Shown here: positions 1 to 7,520 of the stretch, piece after piece | Numbering within the stretch: position 1 is the first letter of the stretch | Layout of the letters: each line of letters starts with the position of its first letter | Source of the DNA: Pseudorhodobacter wandonensis | Lineage (GTDB): Bacteria; Pseudomonadota; Alphaproteobacteria; Rhodobacterales; Rhodobacteraceae | Assembly (NCBI RefSeq): GCF_001202035.1 | Contig: NZ_LGHT01000027.1 | Coordinates: forward strand, 21,409 to 85,408 | DNA: 64,000 nucleotides | Reading direction: 5' to 3' | Program-made: the position numbers and the translations under genes | Notes under the pieces: model-generated | What the model was told of the DNA's origin: nothing | What the model saw: only the letters and a program-made list of their open reading frames with translations | Databases searched by the model: none

Positions 1-557
1 AGGATAAATGGCTGGCCGAAGGTAACGGCACCCACCGCCGCGAGATTATGTATAATGATTTCGTGATTGTCGGCCCGTCGACAGACCCCGCAGGTACCAA
101 AACTGCTACCAATGCGACCGACGCGTTCAAGGCCATCGCCGCCGCTCAGGCCCCCTTTGTCAGCCGTGGCGATGACAGCGGCACCCATAAGATGGAACAA
201 GCGCTGTGGAAAACCGCAGGCATTGAACCCGTGGGCGATTGGTACCGCTCGGTTGGGCAGGGCATGGGGGCGGCGCTGAACACCGCTGCCGGCATGAACG
301 CCTATATCCTTGCCGACCGCGCAAGCTGGCTGAATTTTGGCAACAAGGCTGATCTGGCGATTGATTTCCAAGGCGACCCCGCGTTGTTCAACCAATACGC
401 CTATCTGCCGGTGAACCCCGAAAAGTACCCGCATGTGAAAGCTGAACTGGTTGAAAAGCTAGAGGATTGGCTGGTCAGCGATAAAGCCAAAGGCTTGATT
501 GAAGGCTATAAAATCGCGGGCCAACAGCTTTTCGTGTTCAACGCCCAGCCTGAATAA
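1..557 (+). CDS. tupA: Tungstate ABC transporter substrate-binding protein, C-terminal part
   Basis: The reading frame is already open at base 3, so the start lies off the window; about 184 residues are visible. TupA proteins are periplasmic receptors that pass tungstate to a TupBC importer. The segment YNDFVIVGPSTDPAG followed by RGDDSGTH is the recognisable TupA core, and the C-terminal half is a typical periplasmic binding lobe. The operon partners (permease, ATPase) would lie to the left and cannot be seen. The neighbouring formate dehydrogenase genes fit a role in supplying tungsten for that enzyme, but this is inferred from context. A molybdate receptor is less likely because of the sequence match. 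Confidence 0.88.
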   Translation, partial: DKWLAEGNGTHRREIMYNDFVIVGPSTDPAGTKTATNATDAFKAIAAAQAPFVSRGDDSGTHKMEQALWKTAGIEPVGDWYRSVGQGMGAALNTAAGMNAYILADRASWLNFGNKADLAIDFQGDPALFNQYAYLPVNPEKYPHVKAELVEKLEDWLVSDKAKGLIEGYKIAGQQLFVFNAQPE

Positions 558-587
558 ACGGGCAGCGGCGCCTGTAACGGGCGCCGC

Positions 588-1073
588 TTACTCGTCTGGT
601 ACCGAATGAATCGCGAACTGGTCCAGCCCCGCGTCATTCGCCTCGATATAGCGAAACTGCTCGCGCACGCCGGCCTCGGTCAATTCGCGCAGCACAGTCA
701 GCACCGTATTGGGGGCATGGTCGGCGCACAGCTCGGCCATATGCTCTAATTCCTCCAGCGCCACGGGCAAGGCCGCCTCAAGGTTAGGCGCGCCGTAGAC
801 ATCGACAAAATGCTGCGCAAGCTGGCGCAGCAGCGCGTCAAATTCGACCTGTTCGATTTGCGCGGTGGCCACAAAGGTCACGCGACCAAAGGTTTCTACC
901 CCCAGCCAGCCATTGGCAAAGGCCTGCCGCGCCTTGCCGACCAAATCACCCTGCGCCCAGTTCGAAAACTCGAACCCGCCCGAAACCGCCCATTCGCCGG
1001 TGCGGGCAGGGTTGTGAAACACATTGCGGTCGCTTTCGTCAAAATGGATGGCACGTGCCAGAAGGCGGGGCAT
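588..1073 (-). CDS. DUF6505 family protein
   Basis: 161 aa, no signal peptide and no membrane segment. I recognise it as the DUF6505 family, which I know from Rhodobacterales genomes next to formate dehydrogenase and Mrp genes; no biochemical role is established that I know of. It is the last gene of a minus-strand operon and starts one base after the stop of the ligase-like gene, so the two are probably translationally coupled. Function by context: cofactor supply or maturation of the formate dehydrogenase. That part is inference. Confidence 0.8.
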   Translation of the reverse strand: MPRLLARAIHFDESDRNVFHNPARTGEWAVSGGFEFSNWAQGDLVGKARQAFANGWLGVETFGRVTFVATAQIEQVEFDALLRQLAQHFVDVYGAPNLEAALPVALEELEHMAELCADHAPNTVLTVLRELTEAGVREQFRYIEANDAGLDQFAIHSVPDE

Positions 1074-1074
1074 A

Positions 1075-1797
1075 TCAAAGATCCTCTAACAGTTTGGACA
1101 GCGCAATAAGGTGGGTTTTCTCACCATATTTCAACAGCATACCAAAGTTTTCATCGACACCAAGGAAAACCCCGCTTTGCCGCACACCATCCATCGGCAG
1201 GCTGATTTCTTTGCCGATATTCCACGCCAGACCTTGCCATTCGCGGTGCAAACCGGCGCGGCCCTTGGCGTCATCCAACGCGCCCAGCCACAGCATCGCA
1301 TGGCGCGACCAAGCTTCAAGGATCAGATGCGGATCAATCTCGCCGCAACCTTCTTGTGACAGCGCCGTCCAATTGGGCGTCTCGCCGGGTTCCAGCTTGT
1401 CAGGCAGGGCCAGCGTCAGCTCTATCCCCACGACCATCCAATCCGGCACCGCCATTGGATCGCGGCTTGCGGCCACCGCCCGCAAACCGCCGACATGCCC
1501 GCCATTCAGCCGAATGCCGCCCGTCCAGTCCAGATGCACCGCAGTTTCGGGCGGCGCATAGGTGCCAAGCGCGTTTTGCAGCGCCACCCCGCAGGCGCAA
1601 AACGCCGCCATCGCCTGCTCCAGCGGAATCTCGGGTGCCAAAACAATCGCGGCGCGCAACCGCTCGGGCGATAGCGACCACGTAAGCAGCCCCGAATCCA
1701 CCCCCTTTTCGGCCTCGCTGACCGCAACGGCCAACGGGTTGGCAGGGCCAGTCGCAAGCCCCTTTAGCAGGGGCGGAAAGGATGGAACCGCGTTCAT
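1075..1797 (-). CDS. Biotin/lipoate-protein ligase-like protein (DUF4444)
   Basis: 240 aa. The N-terminal two thirds resembles the biotin/lipoate ligase fold (segment VHLDWTGGIRLNGGHVGGLR corresponds to the nucleotide/acyl-binding loop region), followed by a small C-terminal domain of the DUF4444 type. The usual GRGRRGR-like loop of BirA is not obvious, so substrate and even ligase activity are uncertain. The gene overlaps the Mrp gene upstream by four bases (ATGA), showing co-translation within the operon that also carries a ferredoxin-like protein and faces the formate dehydrogenase operon. Confidence 0.75.
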   Translation of the reverse strand: MNAVPSFPPLLKGLATGPANPLAVAVSEAEKGVDSGLLTWSLSPERLRAAIVLAPEIPLEQAMAAFCACGVALQNALGTYAPPETAVHLDWTGGIRLNGGHVGGLRAVAASRDPMAVPDWMVVGIELTLALPDKLEPGETPNWTALSQEGCGEIDPHLILEAWSRHAMLWLGALDDAKGRAGLHREWQGLAWNIGKEISLPMDGVRQSGVFLGVDENFGMLLKYGEKTHLIALSKLLEDL

Positions 1798-2879
1798 GCC
1801 TGCCCTTTCGCAATCAAATCGCGTGCCAAATTGCGGAATGCCTGCGCCTGCGACGAATTGGGTTTCGAAACCACAATTGGCGCGCCGCCATCGGCCGCCG
1901 TGCGAATATCCAGATGCAGCGGAATTTCCGCCAGCAGTGGCACACCCAGCTTTTTGGCCTCTTGCGCCACGCCGCCATGGCCGAAAATATGCTCTTCATG
2001 GCCGCATTGGCTGCAAATATGCGTGGACATGTTTTCGATCAGCCCAAGGATCGGCGTGCCGAGTTTCTTAAACATATCAATGCCTTTGCGGGCATCCAGC
2101 AGCGCAATATCTTGCGGGGTGGAAACGATGATCGCACCGTCCAGCTGTGATTTCTGCGCCAGCGTCATTTGCACATCACCCGTGCCGGGCGGCAAATCAA
2201 CGATCAGCACATCCAGCGCCCCCCATTGCACCTGAAACAACATCTGCTGCAAGGCGCCCATCAACATCGGGCCACGCCAGACCACGGCCTCATCTTCCTG
2301 CGTCATCAGGCCCAGCGACATCAGCGTGACACCGTGGTTGCGCAGCGGCAAAATCGTCTTGCCATCGGGGCTGGCGGGTCGGCCCGAAACGCCCAGCATG
2401 CGCGGCTGGCTGGGGCCGTAAACATCGGCATCCAACAGCCCGACCTTGCGCCCCTCGGCCGCCAAAGCCGTGGCAAGGTTGGCCGAAACCGTCGATTTCC
2501 CAACGCCGCCCTTGCCCGAGGCAATCGCCAGAATCCGCGCCACACCGGGAATCTTCTCTGGCCCCGCAGCCTTGGCCGGCGCATGGCTATGCGAATGCCC
2601 TGAGGATTTCAGATCTGGCGGCGCCTTGGGCGCACTATGCGCCGTCATCACGATGGAAACCGTTTCCACCCCCGCCAAAGCCCGAATTTTCGCTTCGGCC
2701 TCGGCGCGGGGTTCTTCCATCTTTTTCGCGCGGGCCGGGTCAATTTCCAGCACAAACCGCACCGCGCCGCCATCAACCGTCAGCGCCCGCACCATGCCGG
2801 AACTGACCAGATCATTGCCACGAACGGGGTCGATGACCGTCTTTAGCACCGCCAGAACATCATCGCGCGTCACAGTCAT
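1794..2879 (-). CDS. mrp: Mrp/NBP35-family iron-sulfur carrier ATPase
   Basis: 361 aa. Residues 1-80 form a MIP18/DUF59-type domain, then a His-rich linker (HSHSHA near residue 96), then a deviant Walker A (SGKGGVGKST, residues 121-130) of the ParA/Mrp class and a C-terminal CSQCG motif that in this family binds a bridging Fe-S cluster. Mrp/ApbC proteins carry and deliver Fe-S clusters in the cytoplasm. It overlaps the small DUF6494 gene upstream (ATGA, 2876-2879) and the ligase-like gene downstream. Its place next to a gene set for formate dehydrogenase, rich in Fe-S subunits, fits a cluster-delivery role there. Confidence 0.93.
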   Translation of the reverse strand: MTVTRDDVLAVLKTVIDPVRGNDLVSSGMVRALTVDGGAVRFVLEIDPARAKKMEEPRAEAEAKIRALAGVETVSIVMTAHSAPKAPPDLKSSGHSHSHAPAKAAGPEKIPGVARILAIASGKGGVGKSTVSANLATALAAEGRKVGLLDADVYGPSQPRMLGVSGRPASPDGKTILPLRNHGVTLMSLGLMTQEDEAVVWRGPMLMGALQQMLFQVQWGALDVLIVDLPPGTGDVQMTLAQKSQLDGAIIVSTPQDIALLDARKGIDMFKKLGTPILGLIENMSTHICSQCGHEEHIFGHGGVAQEAKKLGVPLLAEIPLHLDIRTAADGGAPIVVSKPNSSQAQAFRNLARDLIAKGQA

Positions 2880-3076
2880 TCACTTGGCCCCATGATCTTG
2901 CCTTCAACCACATGCGTCAGATCAACCCCGTCAATCGTCAGCGTCATGCGCGCATTCAAAACCTTGCCCGCAACGGCGGGGCCTGCATCGCGCACCGCCG
3001 CCTCAATCGCTTGTTGCGAGGTCACGCCGACCTGTTTCAGAAACTTGCGCAAAGACATGTTGAAATCGTCATCCAT
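2876..3076 (-). CDS. DUF6494 family protein
   Basis: 66 aa, soluble, short family of unknown role (DUF6494). The sequence starts MDDDFNMSLRKFLKQVGVTS and has no cysteines or membrane segment. It lies 30 bases after the stop of the ferredoxin-like gene and overlaps the Mrp gene by four bases, so it is a member of the same operon. Its steady presence between these genes suggests a small partner of Mrp or of the ferredoxin-like protein; that is inferred only from position. Confidence 0.8.
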   Translation of the reverse strand: MDDDFNMSLRKFLKQVGVTSQQAIEAAVRDAGPAVAGKVLNARMTLTIDGVDLTHVVEGKIMGPSE

Positions 3077-3106
3077 CTTGGGGCCCTCATCGGTTATGGG
3101 TTGTGT

Positions 3107-5065
3107 TCAGTGATCGCGGCGCTTGCTCAGATAGTCATCAGTGGTGCGCACGCGCGGGCGCTCGCCGCCCGCCATAGGGTTGTTTTCGCTGTGATATTGC
3201 GACTGAATGCGGCAATCATCGCACATCTGTATCAACCTGCCGGCACCAGTTTGCAGAAACATCGAATGCTTGCCCGCCAGCTTATCCATAATCTTTTCAA
3301 TCGTCGATTTCACGCCAAACAACTTGCCACATTCGACGCAAGGAAACGGCTCTTCCTCATGCAAAACCCGTTGGCCAAAGGCGGCGTCGGTCGGGTCAAA
3401 CTGCGGTTTCAGCGTGATCGCGTTTTCGGGGCAAACGGTTTCACAAATCCCGCATTGCAGGCAGGCATCTTCCTGAAACCGCAGCTGCGGCTTATCAGGG
3501 TTATCCATCAACGCCCCGTTCGGGCAAAGCGACGCACAAGACAGGCACAGCGTGCAGGCATCGGTATCCACCACAACCGCCCCATAAGGCGCGCCAAAGG
3601 GCAGCGCCACCGCAGCCACCGCATCCGGCAGTAATGCCTTGCCGGCCAGCCGCGCAATCTGGCGGCGGCTGCCCATCGCCAAAACCGGCGCCTGCACAGG
3701 CGGCGCCACCGGCCCACCCGCAAACAGCATATCCGACAGCGCATCAGGGTCGGCGACATCAATCAACCGCAACCGGTCCGCGCCACCCATCGCGGCGGCC
3801 AGCGCTATCTCGGCATTGATCGGGGCGCGCTCGGTGCGGGGGGCGGCCAGAACATCGACGGCATGAAAGCCAAAGGCCAGCGCCGCCAGCATCTCCGCAT
3901 GGCCAAAACCCGCCAAAGCCGCAACCGACAGCGGGATAACATCGGCAGGCAAGCCCCGCCCGAACCGCGCCGCAAGCGCGATCATTTCCGCGCCATGATC
4001 GGTGTCATGCACCAACAGGCGCGGGGCCTTGCCGCCCGCAGCCAGATAGGTCTCGGCCAACACCCGCACCCGCCGCAAAACATGGTCAACCGGCGGCGCG
4101 TCATAGCGAATGGCCCCCGAAGGGCAAAGCGCCGAACATGCCCCGCAGCCCGCACAGACCATCGGGTCAATCTCGATATGGTCGCCATCGGGGCGAATGG
4201 CGCTGGTCGGGCACACATCAAGGCAGCGCGTGCAGCCGGTCTGCCCCGCCCGCGAATGGGCGCACAGGTGCTGCTCCAGCATCAGATGCAACGGCTTTTC
4301 AAACGTCCCGACCATCTGGCTGGCCTTAAAGATCGCGTCGCCAATCGCCACAGGGTCACGCGGGTCAGCGCGCAAGTATCCATCGCGTTTATGCGGCGCA
4401 GGAAACAGGCTCGTCTCGCCTGTCAGGTCCAGAATAATATCACACACCGTCGTCGCGCCATCCCTTGGCGCTGTAAGGCCAAAGCCACCGCGCCCGCCGG
4501 GTTCAAGCATTTGCAGCGCATCCATCTGCACGCTGAAATTGCCCAGCGTCCCCACAGCCCGCCGCAACCGCCCGCGCACCACCTCAACCTTGCGGGTCAT
4601 CGGCAGCTCTCCCGCGTCAGTCAGCAGCACCGTCACCGCAAGCGTGTCGGCCAGTTTTTCGGCCACAGGCAGGGCCACATCGCCACGCCCGATCACAAGG
4701 CAAATCCCCTCGGACACCACATCAACCGACTTGGCACTCGGCGCGGGCAGCTGGCTTTCGGTAATCAGCGCCGCCATTTTGGGCATCGCATCTGCATCAT
4801 CCGACCAGCCCGCGCGGTCACGAATATCGACAAAATCCGGCGCATCCACGCCCAGTTCGGCGGCCAATTCGGCAAAGCGCGGGGCCTCTTGCTGGCAGGC
4901 AATCAGCGCCTCGCCCTTGGCAATCGCATCGCCCGCCGCACCCAGCCCGGTTGTGCAAAGTGCGCTATGAACGCGTGAGCAGGCCAAGCCGGTCGCCGCC
5001 GAAATGCCCGCTGAATCAATGCGCTGACTATCCAAACAATTACACAAAATCAGATGTTTAGCCAT
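3107..5065 (-). CDS. Four-cluster 4Fe-4S ferredoxin-like protein of the formate dehydrogenase locus
   Basis: 652 aa from an ATG preceded by GGGGGAGA; a longer in-frame start 54 bases upstream is rejected because it lacks this site and the family begins MAKHLILCNC. Two pairs of 4Fe-4S motifs are visible: CTRCLDVCP with CAGCGACSALCP near residues 280-325, and CTLCLSCASLCP with CLQCGICETVCP near 515-560. They are separated by a region reminiscent of heterodisulfide-reductase-type proteins. The C-terminus adds CVECGKLFG and CDDC, a likely metal site. No signal peptide, so cytoplasmic. Family members sit beside DUF3305/DUF3306 and FDH genes; electron transfer or maturation is inferred. Confidence 0.88.
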   Translation of the reverse strand: MAKHLILCNCLDSQRIDSAGISAATGLACSRVHSALCTTGLGAAGDAIAKGEALIACQQEAPRFAELAAELGVDAPDFVDIRDRAGWSDDADAMPKMAALITESQLPAPSAKSVDVVSEGICLVIGRGDVALPVAEKLADTLAVTVLLTDAGELPMTRKVEVVRGRLRRAVGTLGNFSVQMDALQMLEPGGRGGFGLTAPRDGATTVCDIILDLTGETSLFPAPHKRDGYLRADPRDPVAIGDAIFKASQMVGTFEKPLHLMLEQHLCAHSRAGQTGCTRCLDVCPTSAIRPDGDHIEIDPMVCAGCGACSALCPSGAIRYDAPPVDHVLRRVRVLAETYLAAGGKAPRLLVHDTDHGAEMIALAARFGRGLPADVIPLSVAALAGFGHAEMLAALAFGFHAVDVLAAPRTERAPINAEIALAAAMGGADRLRLIDVADPDALSDMLFAGGPVAPPVQAPVLAMGSRRQIARLAGKALLPDAVAAVALPFGAPYGAVVVDTDACTLCLSCASLCPNGALMDNPDKPQLRFQEDACLQCGICETVCPENAITLKPQFDPTDAAFGQRVLHEEEPFPCVECGKLFGVKSTIEKIMDKLAGKHSMFLQTGAGRLIQMCDDCRIQSQYHSENNPMAGGERPRVRTTDDYLSKRRDH

Positions 5066-5420
5066 ATATCTCTCCCCCGATGGCTGCCCGGAAACGTCGC
5101 CTCTGTTTCTGGCTGGCATGGGCAGCTAGGCACGAAACCGCCGTCGGCGTAAAGGCCAATCCGTCGAAACGGCAAGTGATTCGTTCACAATCCGCAAGAA
5201 AATTTCCGACTGAAAAAGACGGGTTTTTGGGGTCGGTCAATACGTCCAGCCACCTATGGGCCACCGATAGTCAAAGTGGACATTTTGTCCACTACGCCAA
5301 GACCTCGGGCAGCAATCGAATGATTCGGCAAAATAATATTTGGCCCCGACCAAGATCGTCGGCACACTGAATCATAAGCCTGATGAAACATCGGCATCCT
5401 TGGGAGGGGACAATTTCGTA
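5066..5420. promoter_or_regulatory. Divergent promoter region of the ferredoxin-like and formate dehydrogenase operons
   Basis: 355 bases without a credible gene between two operons that point away from each other. The region is locally less G+C-rich (for example the AATAATATTT run near 5331) and must hold both promoters. It contains the perfect inverted repeat listed separately at 5276-5292. I could not assign -35/-10 elements, or a sigma-54 element, with confidence. Confidence 0.6.
5276..5292. promoter_or_regulatory. Perfect 7-bp inverted repeat, likely operator
   Basis: The sequence GTGGACA-TTT-TGTCCAC is a perfect palindrome around three bases, placed near the middle of the divergent control region. 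It has the size and symmetry of a dimeric regulator site. The response regulator encoded at the end of the FDH operon is the nearest candidate to bind it, but nothing in the sequence proves this. Confidence 0.5.
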
Positions 5421-5972
5421 ATGGCGCTAACTCGCGCAACCATGCCGGTTGGCATCGTCGTTCGCAAAACACCGGGCGTTACCCGCTGGGCCAAATGGTC
5501 TTGGCGGGTTGTGGCGGTTTTGCCCGGCGCCGGCCCCGCCAAGTGGCGCGAATTGCGGCGCGAGGGCGACGTGGTCGAGTATCACGCCGCCACCCTTAAT
5601 CTGGATTTGTGGTCCAGCGATACCGAGGCGTATCTAACCGGCCTCGCTGCCAAAACCCCCAGCGTCATCGTGGTGCTGCGCGATGCGCCCGATGCCGACA
5701 TTCCGTTTGAACCTGCGATTGTCACCGCCTCTCCTTACGAAGGGCAAGATTACCTCGACAGCGGCGAAGGCCTGATCGAGGCCGTGCCAATGCCGCTTGG
5801 CATGATCGGCTGGATCATGGATTTCGTGCAAGAGCATCACGTCGAGGAAGTCTTTATCAAACGCAAGCGCGACAAAAAGCGCGTCGATCTGACCGAGGAT
5901 GGCAAAGGCGATGCCCGCATCCGCCAGCTTTCCGATGTGTTCCGCGCCCCCCGCAGCAGCGAGGTGCCGTGA
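5421..5972 (+). CDS. DUF3305 domain-containing protein
   Basis: 183 aa. An upstream TTG (5340) keeps the frame open, but the ATG at 5421 follows GGGAGGGG and matches where the family begins (MALTRATMPVGIVVRKTPG). DUF3305 proteins occur with DUF3306, TorD-type chaperones and formate dehydrogenase genes in alphaproteobacteria; the biochemical role is not known to me. The C-terminus is rich in Lys/Arg (KRKRDKKR) and looks soluble and cytoplasmic. The stop TGA shares its last base with the next ATG (TGATG), so it is coupled to DUF3306. First gene of the FDH operon. Confidence 0.88.
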   Translation: MALTRATMPVGIVVRKTPGVTRWAKWSWRVVAVLPGAGPAKWRELRREGDVVEYHAATLNLDLWSSDTEAYLTGLAAKTPSVIVVLRDAPDADIPFEPAIVTASPYEGQDYLDSGEGLIEAVPMPLGMIGWIMDFVQEHHVEEVFIKRKRDKKRVDLTEDGKGDARIRQLSDVFRAPRSSEVP

Positions 5973-6571
5973 TGCCAGCAACATCATTCTGGTCCCGCCG
6001 CAAAGCTGCCGTTCAGGCCGAAGCCGCCGCCGAGGCACAGGCCGCACAGCTTGCCGCACAGGCGGCGCAAGCCAAAGCGCTAGATGACACCCAAGCCGAG
6101 ATGACCGAGGCCGAACTGCTGGAAAGCCTTGGCCTGCCCGACCCCGACAGCCTGACCAAGGGCGATGATTTCTCGGCCTTCATGGCCCGCGCCGTGCCCG
6201 AGCATCTGCGCCGCCGCGCGCTGCGCAAGCTGTGGGTCAGCAACCCCGTTTTGGCCAATCTCGATGGTTTGGTTGACCATGGCGAGGATTACACCGATGC
6301 CGCCACCGTCATGCCCGATATGAAAACCGCCTATCAGGTCGGGCAGGGGATGTTGCAACACGTGCTAGCATTGGCCGAACAGGCCGAGGCCGCACAAGAG
6401 CCACCAACCCGGCCAGAGCCCGCAGATATTGCGTCAGAGGCAGAAGAAGTGACCGCCGAAGCGGCGCCAGACCCAATACCTGACCAAGCGCCAGAACCCA
6501 TGGCCGAGACCGTCGAACAGCCGGACCCCCCGCCAGCACGCCGCCACATGCGTTTCGAATTTGCAAGCTAA
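5972..6571 (+). CDS. DUF3306 domain-containing protein
   Basis: 199 aa from the ATG of a TGATG overlap; a GTG three bases earlier is possible but unneeded. The N-terminus is an Ala/Gln/Glu-rich helical stretch (residues 10-45), the central part LRRRALRKLWVSNPVLANLDGLVDYG-like is the DUF3306 core (here ending LDGLVDHGEDY), and the C-terminus is a low-complexity Glu/Pro/Ala tail. It is always found with DUF3305 in FDH loci, as here. The long helical and acidic tails suggest a binding or scaffold role rather than an enzyme; that is inference. Confidence 0.87.
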   Translation: MPATSFWSRRKAAVQAEAAAEAQAAQLAAQAAQAKALDDTQAEMTEAELLESLGLPDPDSLTKGDDFSAFMARAVPEHLRRRALRKLWVSNPVLANLDGLVDHGEDYTDAATVMPDMKTAYQVGQGMLQHVLALAEQAEAAQEPPTRPEPADIASEAEEVTAEAAPDPIPDQAPEPMAETVEQPDPPPARRHMRFEFAS

Positions 6572-6581
6572 GGACCAAGGC

Positions 6582-7205
6582 ATGACCCAAACCGCCCCCA
6601 CGCAACAGATTGCCGAAGAAGACGCCCTTCGCGCCGATCTTTACCGGTTCATGTCGGCGCTTTTGGCCCACCCGCCCAGCCGCGATTTGCTGACCCGCAC
6701 CGCCGCGCTGACCGGCGACGAGTCGCCTTTGGGCAAGTCAATCACCACGCTTGCCAAACTGGCCCGCGCCGCCACCCCCGGCTCGGTCGAGCGCGAGTTT
6801 AACACGCTGTTCATCGGCGTCGCACGGGGCGAACTGCTGCCCTATGCCAGTTTTTACATGACCGGCTTTTTGAACGAAAAGCCGCTGGCCCTGCTGCGTG
6901 CCGATATGGCCGCGCAATCGATTTCCCGCGCAGCGAACGTGTACGAACCCGAAGACAACATCGCCAGCCTGCTGGAAATGATGGCAGGTTTGATTGAGGG
7001 CAGCTTTGGCCCCCCTGCCAGCCTTGACGCGCAAAAGACCTTTTTCAACCGCCACATCGCCCCTTGGGCCGGTCACTTCTTTACAGATCTTGAGGCGGCC
7101 AAAGCCTCGGTTTTCTACGCCCCCGTGGGCAGCATCGGCCGCATCTTTATTGAGATTGAGCGCGAGGCGTTTCGCCTGACCGCTGCGCCCAACGCCCATT
7201 CCTAG
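6582..7205 (+). CDS. TorD/DmsD-family molecular chaperone for the formate dehydrogenase
   Basis: 207 aa, starting at the ATG at 6582 behind an AAGGA site that lies at the DUF3306 stop; the in-frame TTG at 6561 is rejected. All-helical cytoplasmic chaperones of this family bind the Tat signal and apo-form of molybdo/tungsto-enzymes until the cofactor is inserted. Typical segments are EREFNTLFIG and LPYASFYMTGFLNEKPLALLR. Its position directly before a Tat-signal protein and the catalytic FDH subunit names its client. No signal peptide or membrane segment. Confidence 0.87.
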   Translation: MTQTAPTQQIAEEDALRADLYRFMSALLAHPPSRDLLTRTAALTGDESPLGKSITTLAKLARAATPGSVEREFNTLFIGVARGELLPYASFYMTGFLNEKPLALLRADMAAQSISRAANVYEPEDNIASLLEMMAGLIEGSFGPPASLDAQKTFFNRHIAPWAGHFFTDLEAAKASVFYAPVGSIGRIFIEIEREAFRLTAAPNAHS

Positions 7206-7212
7206 CATTCCG

Positions 7213-7231
7213 GCTGCGGGCCGCCCGCAGC
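7213..7231 (+). other. Intercistronic hairpin between chaperone and Tat-signal gene
   Basis: GCTGCGGG and CCCGCAGC form a perfect 8-bp stem around CCG. No T-run follows, so it is not a standard terminator; it could protect or separate parts of the operon mRNA. Confidence 0.45.
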
Positions 7232-7262
7232 ACCCAACCCGCAAACAGAAAGGCACGTTACC

Positions 7263-7460
7263 ATGGCCAAAACACCGCAAACCAAACCCGAAACCGATGC
7301 CAGCCGCCGTAATTTTCTGAAACTGGCAGGCACGGCCCCAGTTGCCGCTGCGGCAGTCACGCTGACCGGCACCGCCGCGCAGGCCAAAGCCGAACCCAAA
7401 TCCTCGGGGCTGCAAGATACAGCCCATACCCGCGCCTACCTCGCCACGGCACGGTTTTAA
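7263..7460 (+). CDS. Formate dehydrogenase region Tat-signal protein
   Basis: 65 aa. The N-terminus carries a twin-arginine signal (SRRNFLKLAGTAPVAAAAV, residues 14-32) ending in a likely AQA cleavage site near residue 42. That leaves only about 23 mature residues. The small family recognised as formate dehydrogenase region TAT target is found just before FdhA genes, as here, and is not characterised as far as I know. It could travel with, or help export, the FDH complex. Preceded by AAAGGCACG as a ribosome site, spaced 61 bases from the catalytic subunit gene. Confidence 0.85.
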   Translation: MAKTPQTKPETDASRRNFLKLAGTAPVAAAAVTLTGTAAQAKAEPKSSGLQDTAHTRAYLATARF

Positions 7461-7520
7461 TTCGCAAGCCCCGCGCAGGGGCACCCAAGGCCAGTACGGC
7501 CACGCAAAAGGGAGACGGAC

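Noticed and set aside
3641..4978. Long plus-strand frames opposite the ferredoxin-like gene
   Set aside because: They are mirror frames of a G+C-rich gene with clear Fe-S motifs on the minus strand.
5340..5420. Longer N-terminus of the DUF3305 protein from a TTG
   Set aside because: The ATG at 5421 has a GGGAGGGG site and agrees with the family start; the TTG has none.
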